Source: Lingula anatina
Lineage: Eukaryota > Brachiopoda > Lingulata > Lingulida > Lingulidae
NCBI RefSeq assembly: GCF_001039355.2
Contig: NW_019773557.1
Location: forward strand, 21,861-85,860
Length of the DNA stretch: 64,000 nucleotides
Direction of reading: 5' to 3'
The translations under genes were made by a program, and so were the position numbers. The notes under the pieces are model-generated. The model saw only the letters and a list, made by a program, of their open reading frames with translations, ran no database searches and was not told the origin of the DNA. This document shows positions 1 through 13,358 of the stretch, one piece after another (position 1 is the first letter of the stretch; each line of letters starts with the position of its first letter).

Positions 1-78
1 ACTATCTGTTTTCTCTTTCAAAGCATAATAAAAAGAATGCAATGAGATATAAGTAACAATCACTTTTTTTTCTTTCAG

Positions 79-182
79 CAACTTCCAAGAGAAAAGCTGC
101 AAACACAGCCTACCCACTCCATGGCAGTTCCATTGTTTCCATGTGTACAATTTTTTTTCTTATTTATTATCTGGAGCAATAA
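79..182 (+). CDS. Terminal exon of an upstream paralogue (GPI-signal-like tail)
   Basis: A polypyrimidine tract and CAG acceptor end at 78. The open frame from there (entering with two bases, phase 1) encodes about 33 residues and stops at 180-182. It matches the last exon of gene A in start and phase: TSKRKAANTA here against TAKRNSVNSA there. It ends in a hydrophobic stretch (SSIVSMCTIFFLIYY) followed by LEQ. By analogy with gene A I infer a GPI-attachment signal at the C-terminus of a lectin-CUB protein whose other exons lie left of the window. The three polar residues after the hydrophobic run are slightly unusual for a GPI signal, so a short membrane anchor is the alternative. Confidence 0.65.
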
Positions 183-365
183 CTAGAGACTTGACCTTAT
201 TTGTATACCTGTGCTTTTTGTAGAAATGTTAACATATGAACTCATGAATCTCTTTTTCATTTGTTGAAAAAAAAAACCAACATAACAAAAATGAAAAGGT
301 TCAAATACATGTGTAAATGGAAATGATATTTAGTGAAAATGACAATATTTCAACAACATAATTCA

Positions 366-371
366 AATAAA
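366..371 (+). terminator. Candidate poly(A) signal of the upstream paralogue
   Basis: AATAAA lies about 185 bp after the stop codon at 182. It is a plausible 3' end for the gene whose last exon is 79-182, but AATAAA is frequent by chance in this AT-rich DNA. Confidence 0.35.
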
Positions 372-666
372 AGTAACTGTCTCCATTAATGTGGTGAATA
401 TGATCCTGTCAAAATGAGACACCTAGATGTAAATAAACCTAATTATATTACAATAAATACAATATGAAAAAATTGGTCATAAATGTTGTTTTTTTAACTT
501 AAAATTTGCTTCATGATAACTGATTGAAAATATAAATCACGCTGACACTTCTCAATTTTTACTCTATACAATATGGGCACAACTACACAGGTTTTCAGGC
601 ATCTGTAATTTGTTCATGATTACTAGGCATGGCATAGCCTATCTTGCACGATTTCAAAGCCAATGA

Positions 667-668
667 CA

Positions 669-722
<54 letters not shown>
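667..722. repeat. (AATA)n microsatellite
   Basis: About 14 uninterrupted AATA units. Confidence 0.95.
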
Positions 723-725
<3 letters not shown>

Positions 726-3220
726 GGCATGGACAGTGGCAAAGAAAATAATTTTCCCTTAAAAGGTGTTTTCAAATTTCTTTTAAATGCATTGTGACAT
801 ATGCAATATTTGGGAGATAAACTGTACTATATATACAATCTGGGATGCAACAGTATGGCTGTACCATTTTAGAGTTTCTTATAATGCCTAATGAGGCAAA
901 ATGAATGTAGAATGTAGATTATTGTTTAGTTTTTTGACTGCATTTGTTCTTCAACATCTGTTCTTCTAGTCCAACTTTACAGATAACGAGGCAAATCATC
1001 TTCTATAACCACAATTAAAAGTTTTTTTAAATCAACAAATAAGAAAAATTAAAGAGAAAAAATAATTTCTTCAAGAGGGTTAAAAAAATGACAATCAATG
1101 TGATATGTTCATTATCAACCAATATGCCAACCATGCAAATAGAGAGACTTAAACTATAATATACCTATAATAACCAACAAATGTGGGTAAGAGCAATGCA
1201 TTTCATATGATAACACGTGTCATTTCTTTATTTTGTAATGGAATTGTCCTTTACAAGTTATAAATGACTTTTGTAAATCTGTTCTGTTTAAATTGAATTA
1301 ACATTCTCTCAGTAATTATCAATTTACATACAAAAGATCTAAAAAGGACAACAACATGTAACATAAAAATATGTTCTGTGGAACATAATAAAATGTCTAA
1401 GAGAACATTGTTCATAAGTAAAATCTACATAAAAGCACATAATTATTAATGACAGTATGCACACCTGTTTCACAATTCCAAATATGATAACAATCAATCA
1501 TTTTCTCACTCTCCCTCCTCTCCCTCGCACACATGCACACACACACACACAGATGCATGAGAATTATGAAAATGATGGTCAAGACAAATGAATACAAATG
1601 CTAAAAATCTGGAACTTGTCATACAGAATTAGTGTATTGACTGTCAACTAGGATAAAAGTTATGTTAATTACTTCTGAGTTTTAACCAAGTTCAAATAAT
1701 TTAAGGCCTATTCAGAATATACTCCAAATCCGGCACTTTAAGAACACTGTTTTAGTTAATAGGCATTTTGAAGTTCCACATTTTTAGAGACTCTTTGGGA
1801 GGCAATTTTGGGGTCAACTAATAAAACATGAACTACTGAGGAAATCACTTACCTATGTGTGTAAATGTAAGGTATTTCATCAGACCAGAAAATGTCAAAC
1901 ACGATAGGTGGAGTCAGGTACCAAGGCAACAACATGAAAAAGAAAAAGACAGAAAATACTTCATAAATGGAAAGTCAAAATATTATTTAATAATAGATAT
2001 ATTTTTACATTAGTAGTATTTTGGCAAGATAACCATGTAGAAAAAAATGCAAACAAGGTCAGAGGGCAGATTTGAAAGAGAACAAGAAAGTTCTAAAATC
2101 AATCACATTTCCTTCCAGATGCAGTAAAAACATACAAATTAAATCTCAACCCGGTTACTTCATCATTTAATTGGCAAAGTGACAACACATGTCATGTAAA
2201 AATTACTGATTAACAAGTAACATAATGTGGTGTACATCCTTTGTTTTAGCATAATATTACAACAACTGTTGCATGCAGAGGGCAACTTGTTGACATGTTC
2301 ACACGCAATAATAACATAGACTGAAAGTTGATTAAAATGCATCATTTGATCTGACCAGGTCAAAATATATAAAAATTAAACAAAAATGGTTGTTGTGTTA
2401 GATTTTCATTGCAAATTATGGCCCAATCCCTATGTAATCTCCTAGTTATGGGTAAACCCTGGGAGCAGTTTGAGGGACCAAAGAACTATTTTAATTAAAA
2501 TCTGGGTGTATTGCAATCAAGAACATCCTGAACCTTGACCTTAAAAAATAACTGCTGTTAAAACCTATAAAATCACAACTTGAGTTAATCATATGTGTAT
2601 ATGCAACAGACTTAGAGAGAGAGGAAACCCAGATGTGCATATTGACATTTTGCAGCATGGACAAGCCTGCGGGTTCTGCCCATTGCTAGACCTGGTCTTC
2701 CTAAAACTGCGATTAGCCACAGATGGTGTCACTACACTACCAGGAAGACATACCAGTCCATTGACTCGGAGACCTATTGTAGGAGCAGGGAAATGTGCCA
2801 ACAACCATAGGAGTTTTATTATATACTCCTATTTCATTATTCTTGTTTTCAAATTAGAGTATGAACTTTTTAATTCTGGCTCAATGTATACTGCTGTATG
2901 GGACATTCTCTACCTTGGGCAAAACTGTCGGTAAAAAGGGTAGGAAAATTGTGATATATTTATTATAGATTTTTTTAAATAATTGAAATAATCTCAATTT
3001 TCTAACTTTAAAAAAGTTGCTTTTTTGTTTATTGTAAAGGCATATGTTTAATGTATGAAAAGGTTTGCAAGAAAGTAATGTGCAGCAAACATATAATATC
3101 TGGACTCTGTTATCCTTAGAATTTAACATGAGACACAACTTTACATGTGTATTGTTATTACAATAGAAAAGACTAGAATTTACTGAGAAATGACCAACTC
3201 TTTTATCATCATCATTTCAG

Positions 3221-5201
3221 ATACAAAATGGATAAGTCAGTGTTTCAATGTGAAGACAGGTCAGCCCCTGATCACAATGACATGTGAGCAGCCTCCAGGG
3301 ACAGCCATGATTCTGATGAAGAATGCCTTTCATGGCAAGGCGACCAACAGGCACTGGGCGTCTTTTGACAGCTCCAAGTGTTACAAAGCCGATGGGGTGG
3401 ACAATAAGTGCATCTACTGCCCCGAGGACTGCATTGACGACTCCCTGACCATGGCCTATGACTGGACCAAATGTACCGGGACGTCCAACTGCACACACTA
3501 TGTCATGCAAACTAACATGCCAAAATGTCCCAAGCAATACAGCGATTATCTCTACTTGGAGTATGTGTGCATTCCAAGTAAGAAGTCACTTTTTTATTAT
3601 CTGTAAATTATTTTCTAGATAATCAGATATTGCTAAAAATGTCTAAAACATTGTTTGTTTACAATTTAGAAAAATTAAGGTATGAAATTTATGATACCAT
3701 GTACCTGCACTTGAACAAAAGATTTTAATGGAAGATTAAAGATACAGGAAAAAAAAACATTATATTCATATAAATAAATGTAATCACATATTTAATACCA
3801 CAAATGTTTTCAATCTTTTAGGAAGATTGACTCAAAAAAGGTCTAGCTGCCACTAGTCTACATAAAAAAATTTACATTTTACCCTTCACTCCAAGAATCA
3901 TTTAAATGACAACCTAACATTATACTATAAGCAATTATTCTTCAGAGGCCGATGTGTTTGATGTGTGCTCCCAGCCAGAGAGATGGGTCAGGGATGGGTA
4001 CATCAGTTCTCCAAACTACCCCAACCACTACCAGTCATCCCAGGCATGCAAGTGCTCCCTGGAGGCTTCTTGGGGAGAGAGTGGGGTGGAGTTCCAAATA
4101 TATGAACTTTTGCTGGAGGAGAACAAGGATAAGGAGTGCCAGGACTGGCTGCTCATCAAGAATTCAAAGACGAAGATGAGACACTGTGGTCAGATTTTCA
4201 ACACAACAATGACGGTTCCTGGTAGAGTGGTGGACGTGTACTTCTACACTGACTCCAATGATGTCAGCACACAAATGTTCCAGTATTTTACTAGGACTCT
4301 CAAAGGATTTTGGCTCTACTTTAAGGGTAAGAAAAAATTAATCATAATTTTCCATTTTAATTTCTTCACTGTATGCATACTGGTTTTGATTACCTATGTA
4401 TTGCAGATATTTCAAATACATTTCATGTGCCTTTTGTAAGGAAAAGTATAGATTTTTTGACATTTTAAAATTAACTTCCATCAATATGCTTGTATTAACC
4501 ATTGGAGGCAGGGTTATTAGTCAACATAATTACATGCAAAAGAACCATTTTTTCATTTAAGTTTTCATACAAACTATGAAACGTATTCCATATATCAAAG
4601 ACAGAAAAAAAAAAATCCCATTGACATTTTCATTTCAGTTGTATCGTCTAACATGAAAATATCATGTGGTAGACTTCCTCCAGATGACCCTGGCCTTATG
4701 GAAGTGACCGTCCCTCCAACCACCAGCAGATCCACCCAACCCACCACACATGCTACTAACAATTCCAGAGGGCACAAAACTACATGCCTAGATGGAGGAA
4801 GAAGTTGTAGAAATAAGGGCAAATCCAATGACTCAAAATGTAAGATGTCATTCAACTGCAGGCAAAACAGTTTTCAATGAAAATCTATACATTCAACATA
4901 GTTCAGCATGTATTCATAAAACCATGCTGCAATAAGCTTTTCAAATTATATTTATATCATTTACAATTTAAGTTCCATTAACAGATGGAACATTCCATCT
5001 CACTTTTCATATGTGCTACAGATACATTCAAAAATCTAAACTGAATTGATATACTTTGTATAAATATTACATTTTTATTTTTTATAAATTTCAGCAACTG
5101 CCAAAAGAAACTCTGTAAACTCAGCTGATTTCAAAAGCCTGAACCTGGCTTTCACCTCTGCAGTGTCAACTGTACTGCTGCTGCTTCTGACCCTGTTGTG
5201 A
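3221..5201 (+). CDS. Gene A: SUEL-like lectin plus CUB, Thr-rich stalk, GPI signal (first exon not found)
   Basis: Exons at 3221-3577, 3946-4326, 4639-4839 and 5095-5201, each with AG/GT borders and phase 1. Exon one (119 residues) is a SUEL/Gal_lectin-like domain with 10 Cys; it contains NAFHGK near the usual A-x-Y-G-R site and ends YLYLEYVC. Exon two (127 residues) is a CUB domain (DGYISSPNYPNHY, then CKC, ECQDWLLIK, HCG, and FWLYFKG at the end). Exon three begins with a Cys (MKISCG) and continues as a Thr/Pro-rich, probably O-glycosylated stalk (PPTTSRSTQPTTHATNNS). Exon four has small residues (NSVNSA) then a Leu-rich tail ending LLLLLLTLL and a stop, which is a textbook GPI-attachment signal. 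The protein is probably secreted and lipid-anchored outside the cell. The signal-peptide exon must lie upstream of 3221 and was not identified. Ligand unknown. Confidence 0.85.
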
Positions 5202-5422
5202 AGAACTTAAAAGTTTTAGACATTCATAATGCTTCTTGAGATGACTTAAATAGAACCCGAGCCACTTCGAAAAAATCCTGTCTCAAAATATCAAGTTATA
5301 GACATGCTTCCGAACAGCATCAGTGATTATGTGTACTTGTCCTCCATTTTCTTAAAGTTATAGCTCTTGAGTTAAATTCGTATTTGCAAATGCATATCTA
5401 AATGAAATGTACCAGATCATAT

Positions 5423-5428
5423 AATAAA
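5423..5428 (+). terminator. Poly(A) signal of gene A
   Basis: AATAAA about 220 bp after the stop of gene A, the first canonical hexamer downstream. Confidence 0.5.
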
Positions 5429-6850
5429 AGTTGATTTTTAACATGTTGTTTGTTATTTTATGTTGTTATTGAGGGTGACAAAAAACACCATTTTGATGTG
5501 AATTATCATTCCATTATTACTTGCTAGCATTTGATGAATTTGCCTAAGTTGATATTGAAAAAAATTGGGGTTATATCAGCACTGTGACGTGTCACCATAT
5601 TAAAATATTGATAAAGCAGTAAATAATCTTTAAAGAGATTTTAATGTGATTTAACAGGAAGGTCAAAATATCATGCCTCATTTGTAGAAATGATTTATTT
5701 TTATCATCATTGTATGAAAGACAATAAAAAACATTTCACCGCAAAATCAAATAAAAATCCATAAATTATATTGAAATAAATATATTACTGTTAATTTTAA
5801 AACAAACTATGTTTTTAAACATATTTTTCAATTTAACGTCAGTCTTGTTGATATTCACAATAACAGTTTTATAATTTCATTATTTTGGTATTTTTAATGT
5901 TCATGAACCCTGACATCAAAACCTCTCAATTGTCTAATATTGTTTTTACATGACATTTTTAGTAAATCCTTATCTGATTATTTTTGAATGAGTTATTTTT
6001 GACATTTCAATGCATTGTCGATTAAGCCGCCAAATAATTATATTCTTATATCCATATTAAGCCTCTTGGTTAGGTGGTAAAGGTATCATTGATAGCGTGT
6101 TGTCTCACAAGTTGAATGTTAACAATCAACGTATAATATTTCCAAATGACGATTTCTATTTTTTTTCACCTCCTGCAGAGACCAGTATGAGAATACCTGG
6201 CTTGGCTTTCTTAATAAAAAACATTTAGGTTAAAAAAGTCTACAGAAATGAATATTTTCCAAATCTTTGCACCTTGTTTATAATTAAAAGCATGTTTCAG
6301 ATTAACTTAGGATAATTGTAATACATATTTTTTAATTGGCATATGCTTTGATACAAAGGTGGTCATATTCCTGGCTCACTGGCATTTTCTCTCATTTGTT
6401 GCCAACTGATACATGAAAATTAACACCAATCACTCACAACATTCCAGGACAGTGCTTTGGATGATGTTTATATTGACCACCAAAGGAATGTTATAAAGAT
6501 ATTTTTTCTATACCAGAGGCAATATCACCCAGTGGAATATAATGGAATTTCCTTACACTTCGCTAAATATTTTTTGAGAAATTGAAATTAAATGCAGGAT
6601 GCATATATCTATCCACCCAATACAACAAAACAAGCCATAAATGACACTGTGCACACAGGAAGCAAAACTACGTGATGCTCACAGTACATGTATTTGCCCA
6701 GCTGTTATATGACATTGTGAATAATTAGTATTACAAAATGCTTCTCTTTTTTCTTGACCTTGACCACACCCAAGATTTAGCTGCTAACAGTGGACCACTG
6801 GAACACATATTTATTTGATTTGGGACCTAATCTTCCCCAAGAAGAAGAAA
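5429..6850. other. Intergenic region A to B
   Basis: AT-rich spacer with no exon or transposon boundary that I can define. The promoter of gene B must lie near its right end; I see no clear TATA box at a convincing distance from the ATG at 6851. Confidence 0.4.
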
Positions 6851-9193
6851 ATGTTGTTTATTTGTGTATGGATGCTTTTTCTCAATGTACTACTTGTTGA
6901 TGGAAAAGATGGTAAGCAGTTTTGTGTCACATCTGTTATTCTTAACTGCTTTTCTCAAATATTTTTGACAGAGACTCATTATGTACTTGCTCTACGAACA
7001 AAAAAATCTTACGTTGATATGATAATCACCAATGAAACAATTATTTGTTACTAAGAGGAAAATATGATGGGTATTTGTCTAGTAGGTTATTCATCTCGAT
7101 TTTCTGGTTTTAGAACTGGAAAAGGTGACTGGACAATGCTATGGGACAGGAAACTCATTTGTTTCCTTATATTGTGGCTATGGGCTAATGATAAACATCA
7201 AGCGTGCTTTTCATGGTGCACATAAAGGCAGCATTGGGCTTTGTACGGCCATGTTAGATGACTGCACTGAAGAAAATGCAGAGGCATATGACTGGTCCCT
7301 GTGTATGGGACTACAGTACTGTGTTCAACCAGTGAAGAAAAGTTATCTTGAAAGCTGTAAAAAAGACAGTCAGTACCTGCAGGTGGAATATGAATGTGTT
7401 TCAGGTGCATGAATACAAACCCCTTTTTAGCTTTATGATCATTGTTTATTTCATTCATATTTCTTTCTTTTTTCTTTGCCTTATTTTTTTGAAATTTTCA
7501 AATTTCATCACTTTTTCCTAAGTTTTTATTTTTTCATTATTCAAGATACATATGTTAATCTCAATACACATATTGATCAGCTTAATACACAAAAATTATA
7601 GATAATAATGGTTTATTTCACATGGTTTATTTTCATGTTTAACTTCATAGGCATTTCATTAATTGCTGTAACATCATTAAATTGAAAGTTCTGAGTAAAC
7701 TACTTTTATGCAGGTTTTGATAATGGAATTATATATCATATTCAATTATCAGTGGGAGATGTTCTAGATATCTGTAACACTAAGAAACAAATCCGTTACG
7801 AGGGTTACATCAGTAGTCCTAGCTACCCATCTGCCTACAAGGCTCGTGTTGACTGCAAGTGCCATCTAGTGGCCGTTGGAGGGATGCTGTATTTGACATT
7901 TGCTGACCTGGCCCTGGAAGACACCTCCAAGGAGTGTAAAGACTGGGTGCTAGTCCAGAACCAAACGAAAGAAGAAGTGTTCTGCAGCCAACAGCTACCA
8001 AGTGCTGCAAAAGTGGAAGTGCAGCACTTTACCGATGTTTATTTCAGTAGCAATGCCAATGATGTCAAGAGGATTAAAGTCACCAATGACAAAACTAAAG
8101 AACTGAAAGGATTCTGGATGCATATGAAAGGTGAAGTATTGAGACGGAATAATTTTGGAGACCAAGTATTTCATTTAAAATCAAATTTGAACTAAAAAAA
8201 CTTAAGCAATCCAGTATCATTAAGAGGATGGGGAGTCATTAAGAAATTAACATTTCATTTATTTAATGAAGAGTAAGGGTAAAAAAATACATTCAACTCC
8301 CTTTACTTGGCATGTGCCGCCATGTCATATACAAAATTGCTAGGAAAAGAAGATGAAACCTGCTTTACTGCAAAACTGTATGGGACCATTACACAATAAA
8401 GGGAACACCTACATTGGCCTTGGCTCATTGGTGATCTTGTGAATTCCAGGCAGCCAAGCTGACACCAAGATCACTGTGACATGCAGTCCCACTTCTCACA
8501 TTGAACCCAAGTCAGTGAAAAAGAAAATATATGTGAAAACTGAAGGTAAAGACCACCTAAGCATTATGATCATTAATGCTGCAAGAATTAAAATATAACT
8601 TTTATATTATATGATGTCTTAACCAGCTGATAAGGATAATCATAAAAGAACAAAACTTTCTTATTTAACTGATACCATTATCAACTGGCCATAAGAAATG
8701 GTTATCTAAAGATTATGGGCAATTTCAGATAGAGAATTTAAAGTGCCAAGTCAAATGAGAACAACCAAAAAAGAAAATTTGCAGGAGAACTTCAAAGATA
8801 AAAAGGGAAAAACTGCTCAAATGAACAACACCGAACCAAATATACTCAAATCAGAACCAAAGAAAAAGAAAGGATCAAAGATTCGAGCTACAAATAAGAC
8901 ACTGTCAGGTAAGAAGCAAGAATGTTAAGTCCTAAATATTTTCTTTAGGATAATACAATAAACATTATTCTTCAGAACCATGAACCATTTACTCAAGACT
9001 TTTTTTTATCATTTTCAAAATGAGAACACTCTTTAACTGTCAAACTGTAGCATGTACAGCGTACTTTATTATTCCAGGTACCACAACTGTGACAGCTTTG
9101 CTTTCTAATCATGGCATCACATTCAAGGTCCAGCTTACAAACTATTTGATAATGATTGCTGTTTTCGTCAAGTTCACTTTTTCTTGCTTGTGA
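6851..9193 (+). CDS. Gene B: SUEL-like lectin plus CUB, Lys-rich stalk, GPI-like tail (373 aa)
   Basis: Exons 6851-6911, 7114-7404, 7753-8130, 8450-8545, 8729-8908 and 9078-9193; all joints are phase 1 and the sum is 374 codons including the stop. Residues 1-20 are a signal peptide (MLFICVWMLFLNVLLVDG). Residues 21-117 are a SUEL-like lectin with 8 Cys (KRAFHGA in the sugar-motif position). Residues 118-243 are a CUB domain (EGYISSPSYP, DCKC, ECKDWVLVQ). Residues 244-275 carry the conserved post-CUB Cys (KITVTC). Residues 276-335 are a strongly basic Lys-rich stalk. The last 38 residues end in a hydrophobic tail (YLIMIAVFVKFTFSCL) with one Lys inside it, so the GPI call is weaker than for A or C. 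The CUB exon could instead start at 7714, in the same frame, adding 13 residues; 7753 matches the paralogues better. Confidence 0.88.
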
Positions 9194-10425
9194 AAAAGTA
9201 AACAATTTAATATACCACCTGAAAATGTCTATGAAACTTTGATCATGTCTGACATTTGTGAAGCCAGTATTTGTCATTGTAGAATATACAGCAGAAACAC
9301 AATAGATTAAAAAAATTTACTGGCATCCTCAACAACTTGCCATTGCTTTGTGTACCATGTGTACCATCACTGTAGTGTTTTCTAAAGTAAAAAAAAAAAA
9401 ACTTGTGTTTTTAGAAACACTGTTCTTTTCACTTGGCTTATTGCTGAGTGAAAGGTATCAAGCATTCTTTGCTAAACAAATTTTTCTTTGTTAAACAAAG
9501 TGATGGTCATTAATTCGATAATTCAAAATTTGTTGCCTGTCTTCAATGCATAAGCATAGGTCATCTAAAATTGAAAAAAGGAATAAATGGCAACAAAATA
9601 TTGTTAACGTCTGTTTAAGTTAAGCCTCTGATTATGTTGGATTTGCTCTGAATCCAGAAACAAAAGGATGCCAATTACAGGAAATAAAATTTCACTACCT
9701 TAAAAAGCAATTATTATATTTAGAATATCAATGCTCAGTAACATCCTATTGAATACATTTAAAGCACTTTTATTCCAAACTTGGGAAATATGAAACTTAT
9801 AATATAATCGGGTTCTTGAATCTGCTTTTTACTGTTCCAGTGTTCATCAGGTTTTACTGATCATCACATTTGCATATATATAATTATAAGACAATGTCTG
9901 TGACAGTAGTATTCCTTACAAGTTGCCATAAAAAATGTATGGCTTTTATTTTCCATTTATCAAAAAATGCGACAGCTATTCCATTTACTCTCTGTTTCAA
10001 ATGCTAGCAAAATAACAAGGCATGTCAGAAAATAATGGTCAGCCAGAAAGTCATTTGTAAAGATATGTCATAAATGAACATTTTCATCTGAATTTTTGGA
10101 TAACGGCTTTCAAATCATTTCTTCCTTCAACTATATTTTTAACACCAGCAACAGGCACATCCACAGCTGATGTGATAATTTTCTAAAGTAATTTGCATGT
10201 AATGTTCGAGGAAGAGACATCTTTGGAATCAATAGCAGCCGTTCTTTTGCAAGACCACACCCTGCGGCAGCATGTATTATGGCACCATATGCTTTCTCTA
10301 TAATTCCTCAGATTTTTTGTTGGTGTCACGCACTTATGAAATCGCTGCACCTGAACGGTACATTGGGTAATCAAAAAAGCTGAAAAAATTGCACACATTT
10401 GTGCATTTGGTTTTTGGGGAAGACA
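9194..10425. other. Intergenic region B to C
   Basis: AT-rich spacer with no recognisable exon. AATAAA hexamers near 9582 and 9685 are possible 3' ends for gene B but cannot be told from chance. Confidence 0.35.
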
Positions 10426-13274
10426 ATGATGACCACAACGGATTACAGTGTTACAATCATTCTCTGTTTCCTGCTTTGCTTTGGGAAAGTCCACTGTTAT
10501 GATGGTAGACTGGAAGAACGGGATGTGCAGATGGCAGAGAAGTCTAATGAAAGTGAGTAAAGTGTGTTTAGTTGTTTAACACACAAAGATCACTGCCAAC
10601 ATACGTTTGATCTAGAATCTCTATCCAACATCACACTTGAAAAATTTTAATCAACTTTCTAGTGTGCCTAGCAATAGACATGTAGTATAACAATTAAAGC
10701 TATAATGTTGTCTTCTTAATCTGGGTTGGTATACCATCTCATAAGTATGCAAGGAGTGTATGGCATAGTACATTGTAGCGGTGATCATTTTCCTGAGCAG
10801 CTGTTGAAATACCAAAATTCCATTATACTTAGTATGTTTCAGTCTTATTTTTGCACATATCACCGGCAAACATGTCTGTTTTATATGGCATATATTAAAC
10901 CTTTCTTTCCTCATGTTATTTAAAAACATTTCTAAATTAGAAACAAATACTGATGTATAATATTTAAAAAGTAATCTTTCATGAGTCGTCTTCATTCAAA
11001 TACAAAATGAAGTTTACCAAAGAGCAATCCTATTATCTTTGGAGACTTGGCCTATACCAATGCACATGGTTACAGGCCAGCATTCTACTCATCATACAAA
11101 AATCATCTAATGCTAAGATTTACTATTTCTTAGATCATATTTTGAAGACTGTCAGTCAGTGTTTCCACGTCAGGGGCAATCCATTTGTGACACTGTATTG
11201 TGGGTCTAATCACATGATCAAAATCAACAGAGCATTCCATGGCATGCACCACCAGAACATCAGCCGTTGTAACTTCTTACCAGGGGACTGCATGGATGGA
11301 GATTTGTCACCTTACTATGATTGGTCAAACTGTCTCGGTGCCGAACATTGCGTTAAATCTGTAAAGCAGTCGTGGCTGAGAGAATGTGGGAACTACAGCA
11401 AATACCTGCAGATTGACTATCAGTGTGTAAAGAGTATGTAGTAAATCGTTATAAATTTTGCTGGTATAACAAATTGTAATGATACAACAAATTGTCATTT
11501 GTAATCTTCTGGTTGTAATGAGCAACCCTCTTTTTTCCATTTTTTCTAACATACAACACAACTTAAAAAGCATTTCAATATAACATAATACAGTATATAT
11601 ATGAAAAAATATGTGATCACTTGTTTTTATAACTATCATGAACTTTATATCTTAAAGCCTGCTTAATTTACCATTACATTCCAGATGAAGAAGTATTTGA
11701 CATCTGTGAGAAAAGCAATACTTATGTGACAGAGGGTTACATAAAAAGTCCCAACTATCCTTCATTCTACCCAATACACAGGGACTGTGAATGTAACATC
11801 TCAGTGTCTGGAAAGAGCCGCATGCTCGTCTCTTTTTATGACCTCCTCCTGGAGATGAATGGAAAGAAATGTGCTGATTGGTTGATGATCTACGACGATG
11901 ACTACAAAGATTTGAACTGTGGAGAAATCATGACAGGAATGAAGAATGTGTCTTGGCAAGGACCTCAGATACGGTTACATTTTCACACAGATGTTAACAA
12001 CACTCGGAGACAGTCATTTTCTTATAATACGCAAAGAAACCTCAAAGGCTTTTGGGTATATTTCAATGGTAATTATTATATATATTGTTTTCCTGAACAT
12101 GGTATGCCCAGTGGTCAAAAAAGTATTTCATTATCTACCCTGTTTCTATAACAACAAAGGATGTACGGTGCATCTAAATTTTCAGCCAAAAATTGTAGTG
12201 AAACTTGTATCTGCCTGATAAAAATGTCTTACACTGTATATTTCAAACCAAAGAGGCAACAACTGGACCTAATACATGTCAAATGGTAAGTATAACAATA
12301 TCAGAGTAAATAATATACTACAAAGTTCAATTAAAAACCAATGATGAGAAAATAACTGCTTACACACATGTGACTATACTAACTGGTGTAGCAGATGTAT
12401 TGCCATGTCCATAGTGTGGCAAATTTCATGTTAGAAGAAGCCACAGCTCTAGGTGGTGAATTTTATGCTACATTCTCCCCTGTGACTGAGCAATAAGATC
12501 CATAACACAAATCTCTTCTTTTTTTATTTCTACAGATATTCTTATATTTATTTCTTTGATAAATGTGAGAAAATATTACCTTCAAACAGTGATATAAGTC
12601 TACTGAAAAGATTTGAATAAACTAAGATTGTATTTTTTAATCATCAATGAAAAAAATGGATACAATCAAACAACCCTAGCACTTATGCAAGAGAAACTTG
12701 ATTTTAATTAATTGTTTATATCGTTATAAAACAGTTAATAATTTATTTGATTTTCTGTTACTATTGACATTATTCTTCTTACAGCTGAGCCAAAAGATGA
12801 GGTTTTAGTAAAATGTGGTCCTACTAAGCCTAAGAAACTTCAAAGTTATACACCTAATCCAATTCCAAAGGGAGGTAAGATAAAAGATGGCAGTGCATCT
12901 TTTATTAATTATTTTAATGCCAACATATAGTTGATAAAAATGAGATTTTTTTTGTCATCATAGGAGTAACATATATTATAAAATTCTGGAGGCAGTGCTC
13001 TGTTCTCCATCATGATAAAATACAAAGCAGTAAAATACTTCCATCATACCAATAACTCATTTCTAATGAGTAAGATTTTTTTTTTTTTTTTGATAATGCT
13101 TATGTGTTGTAATATGTGGAACTGTATCTACCTTGCATCAAGACAATTAAGCTCACTTTTAATGAATGTTTCCTTTTTTCTTCTTGTTTAGGTGTTGTAA
13201 TAGCTGGAACTGCGTCTACCTTGCCACAAGGTTGGAGTTTTACCCTACTGCTGATGATGACAGTGTTATATTGA
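10426..13274 (+). CDS. Gene C: SUEL-like lectin plus CUB, short stalk, GPI signal (327 aa)
   Basis: Exons 10426-10552, 11134-11433, 11685-12068, 12785-12874 and 13192-13274, all joined in phase 1, giving 328 codons with the stop. Residues 1-42 hold a signal peptide (VTIILCFLLCFGKVHC) and a short acidic leader. Residues 43-142 are a SUEL-like lectin with 8 Cys (NRAFHGM; YLQIDYQC at the end). Residues 143-270 are a CUB domain (EGYIKSPNYPSFY, DCEC, KCADWLMIYDDD, NCG, GFWVYF). Residues 271-300 carry the conserved Cys (LVKCG) and a short Pro/Lys stalk. The last 27 residues go from GTAS to a hydrophobic tail (FTLLLMMTVLY), a good GPI signal. The stalk is the shortest of the family. The gene starts about 1.2 kb after gene B, same strand. 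Confidence 0.9.
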
Positions 13275-13358
13275 CATATTAATAAGCAGCATTCTTGGCA
13301 CTGGGACACAAATGCACCCATGAAGTTGTTCCCCATCAATAATGATACAATATACAAA

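Larger units (their letters stand above)
183..3220. other. Non-coding interval between upstream gene and gene A lectin exon
   Basis: AT-rich sequence with no convincing exon. It holds an (AATA)n run at 667-722 and a short CA run near 1531-1551. It should also contain the signal-peptide exon of gene A, but every ATG-initiated frame I read on the plus strand lacked a hydrophobic leader ending in a phase-1 donor. A GC-richer island at about 2590-2810 is open on both strands but resembles no family I recognise. Confidence 0.5.

Noticed and set aside
2589-2934. Open frames on both strands in a GC-richer island
   Set aside because: No start context, splice signals or family resemblance; the two overlapping frames are typical of non-coding DNA of this composition.
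6063-6125. tRNA-like or SINE-like segment (TTGGTTAGGTGGTAAAGG)
   Set aside because: Only an A-box-like string; no convincing cloverleaf or B-box.
10651-10995. Frame of 114 codons on the minus strand and its plus-strand shadow
   Set aside because: Lies wholly inside the first intron of gene C and shows no domain or splice context.
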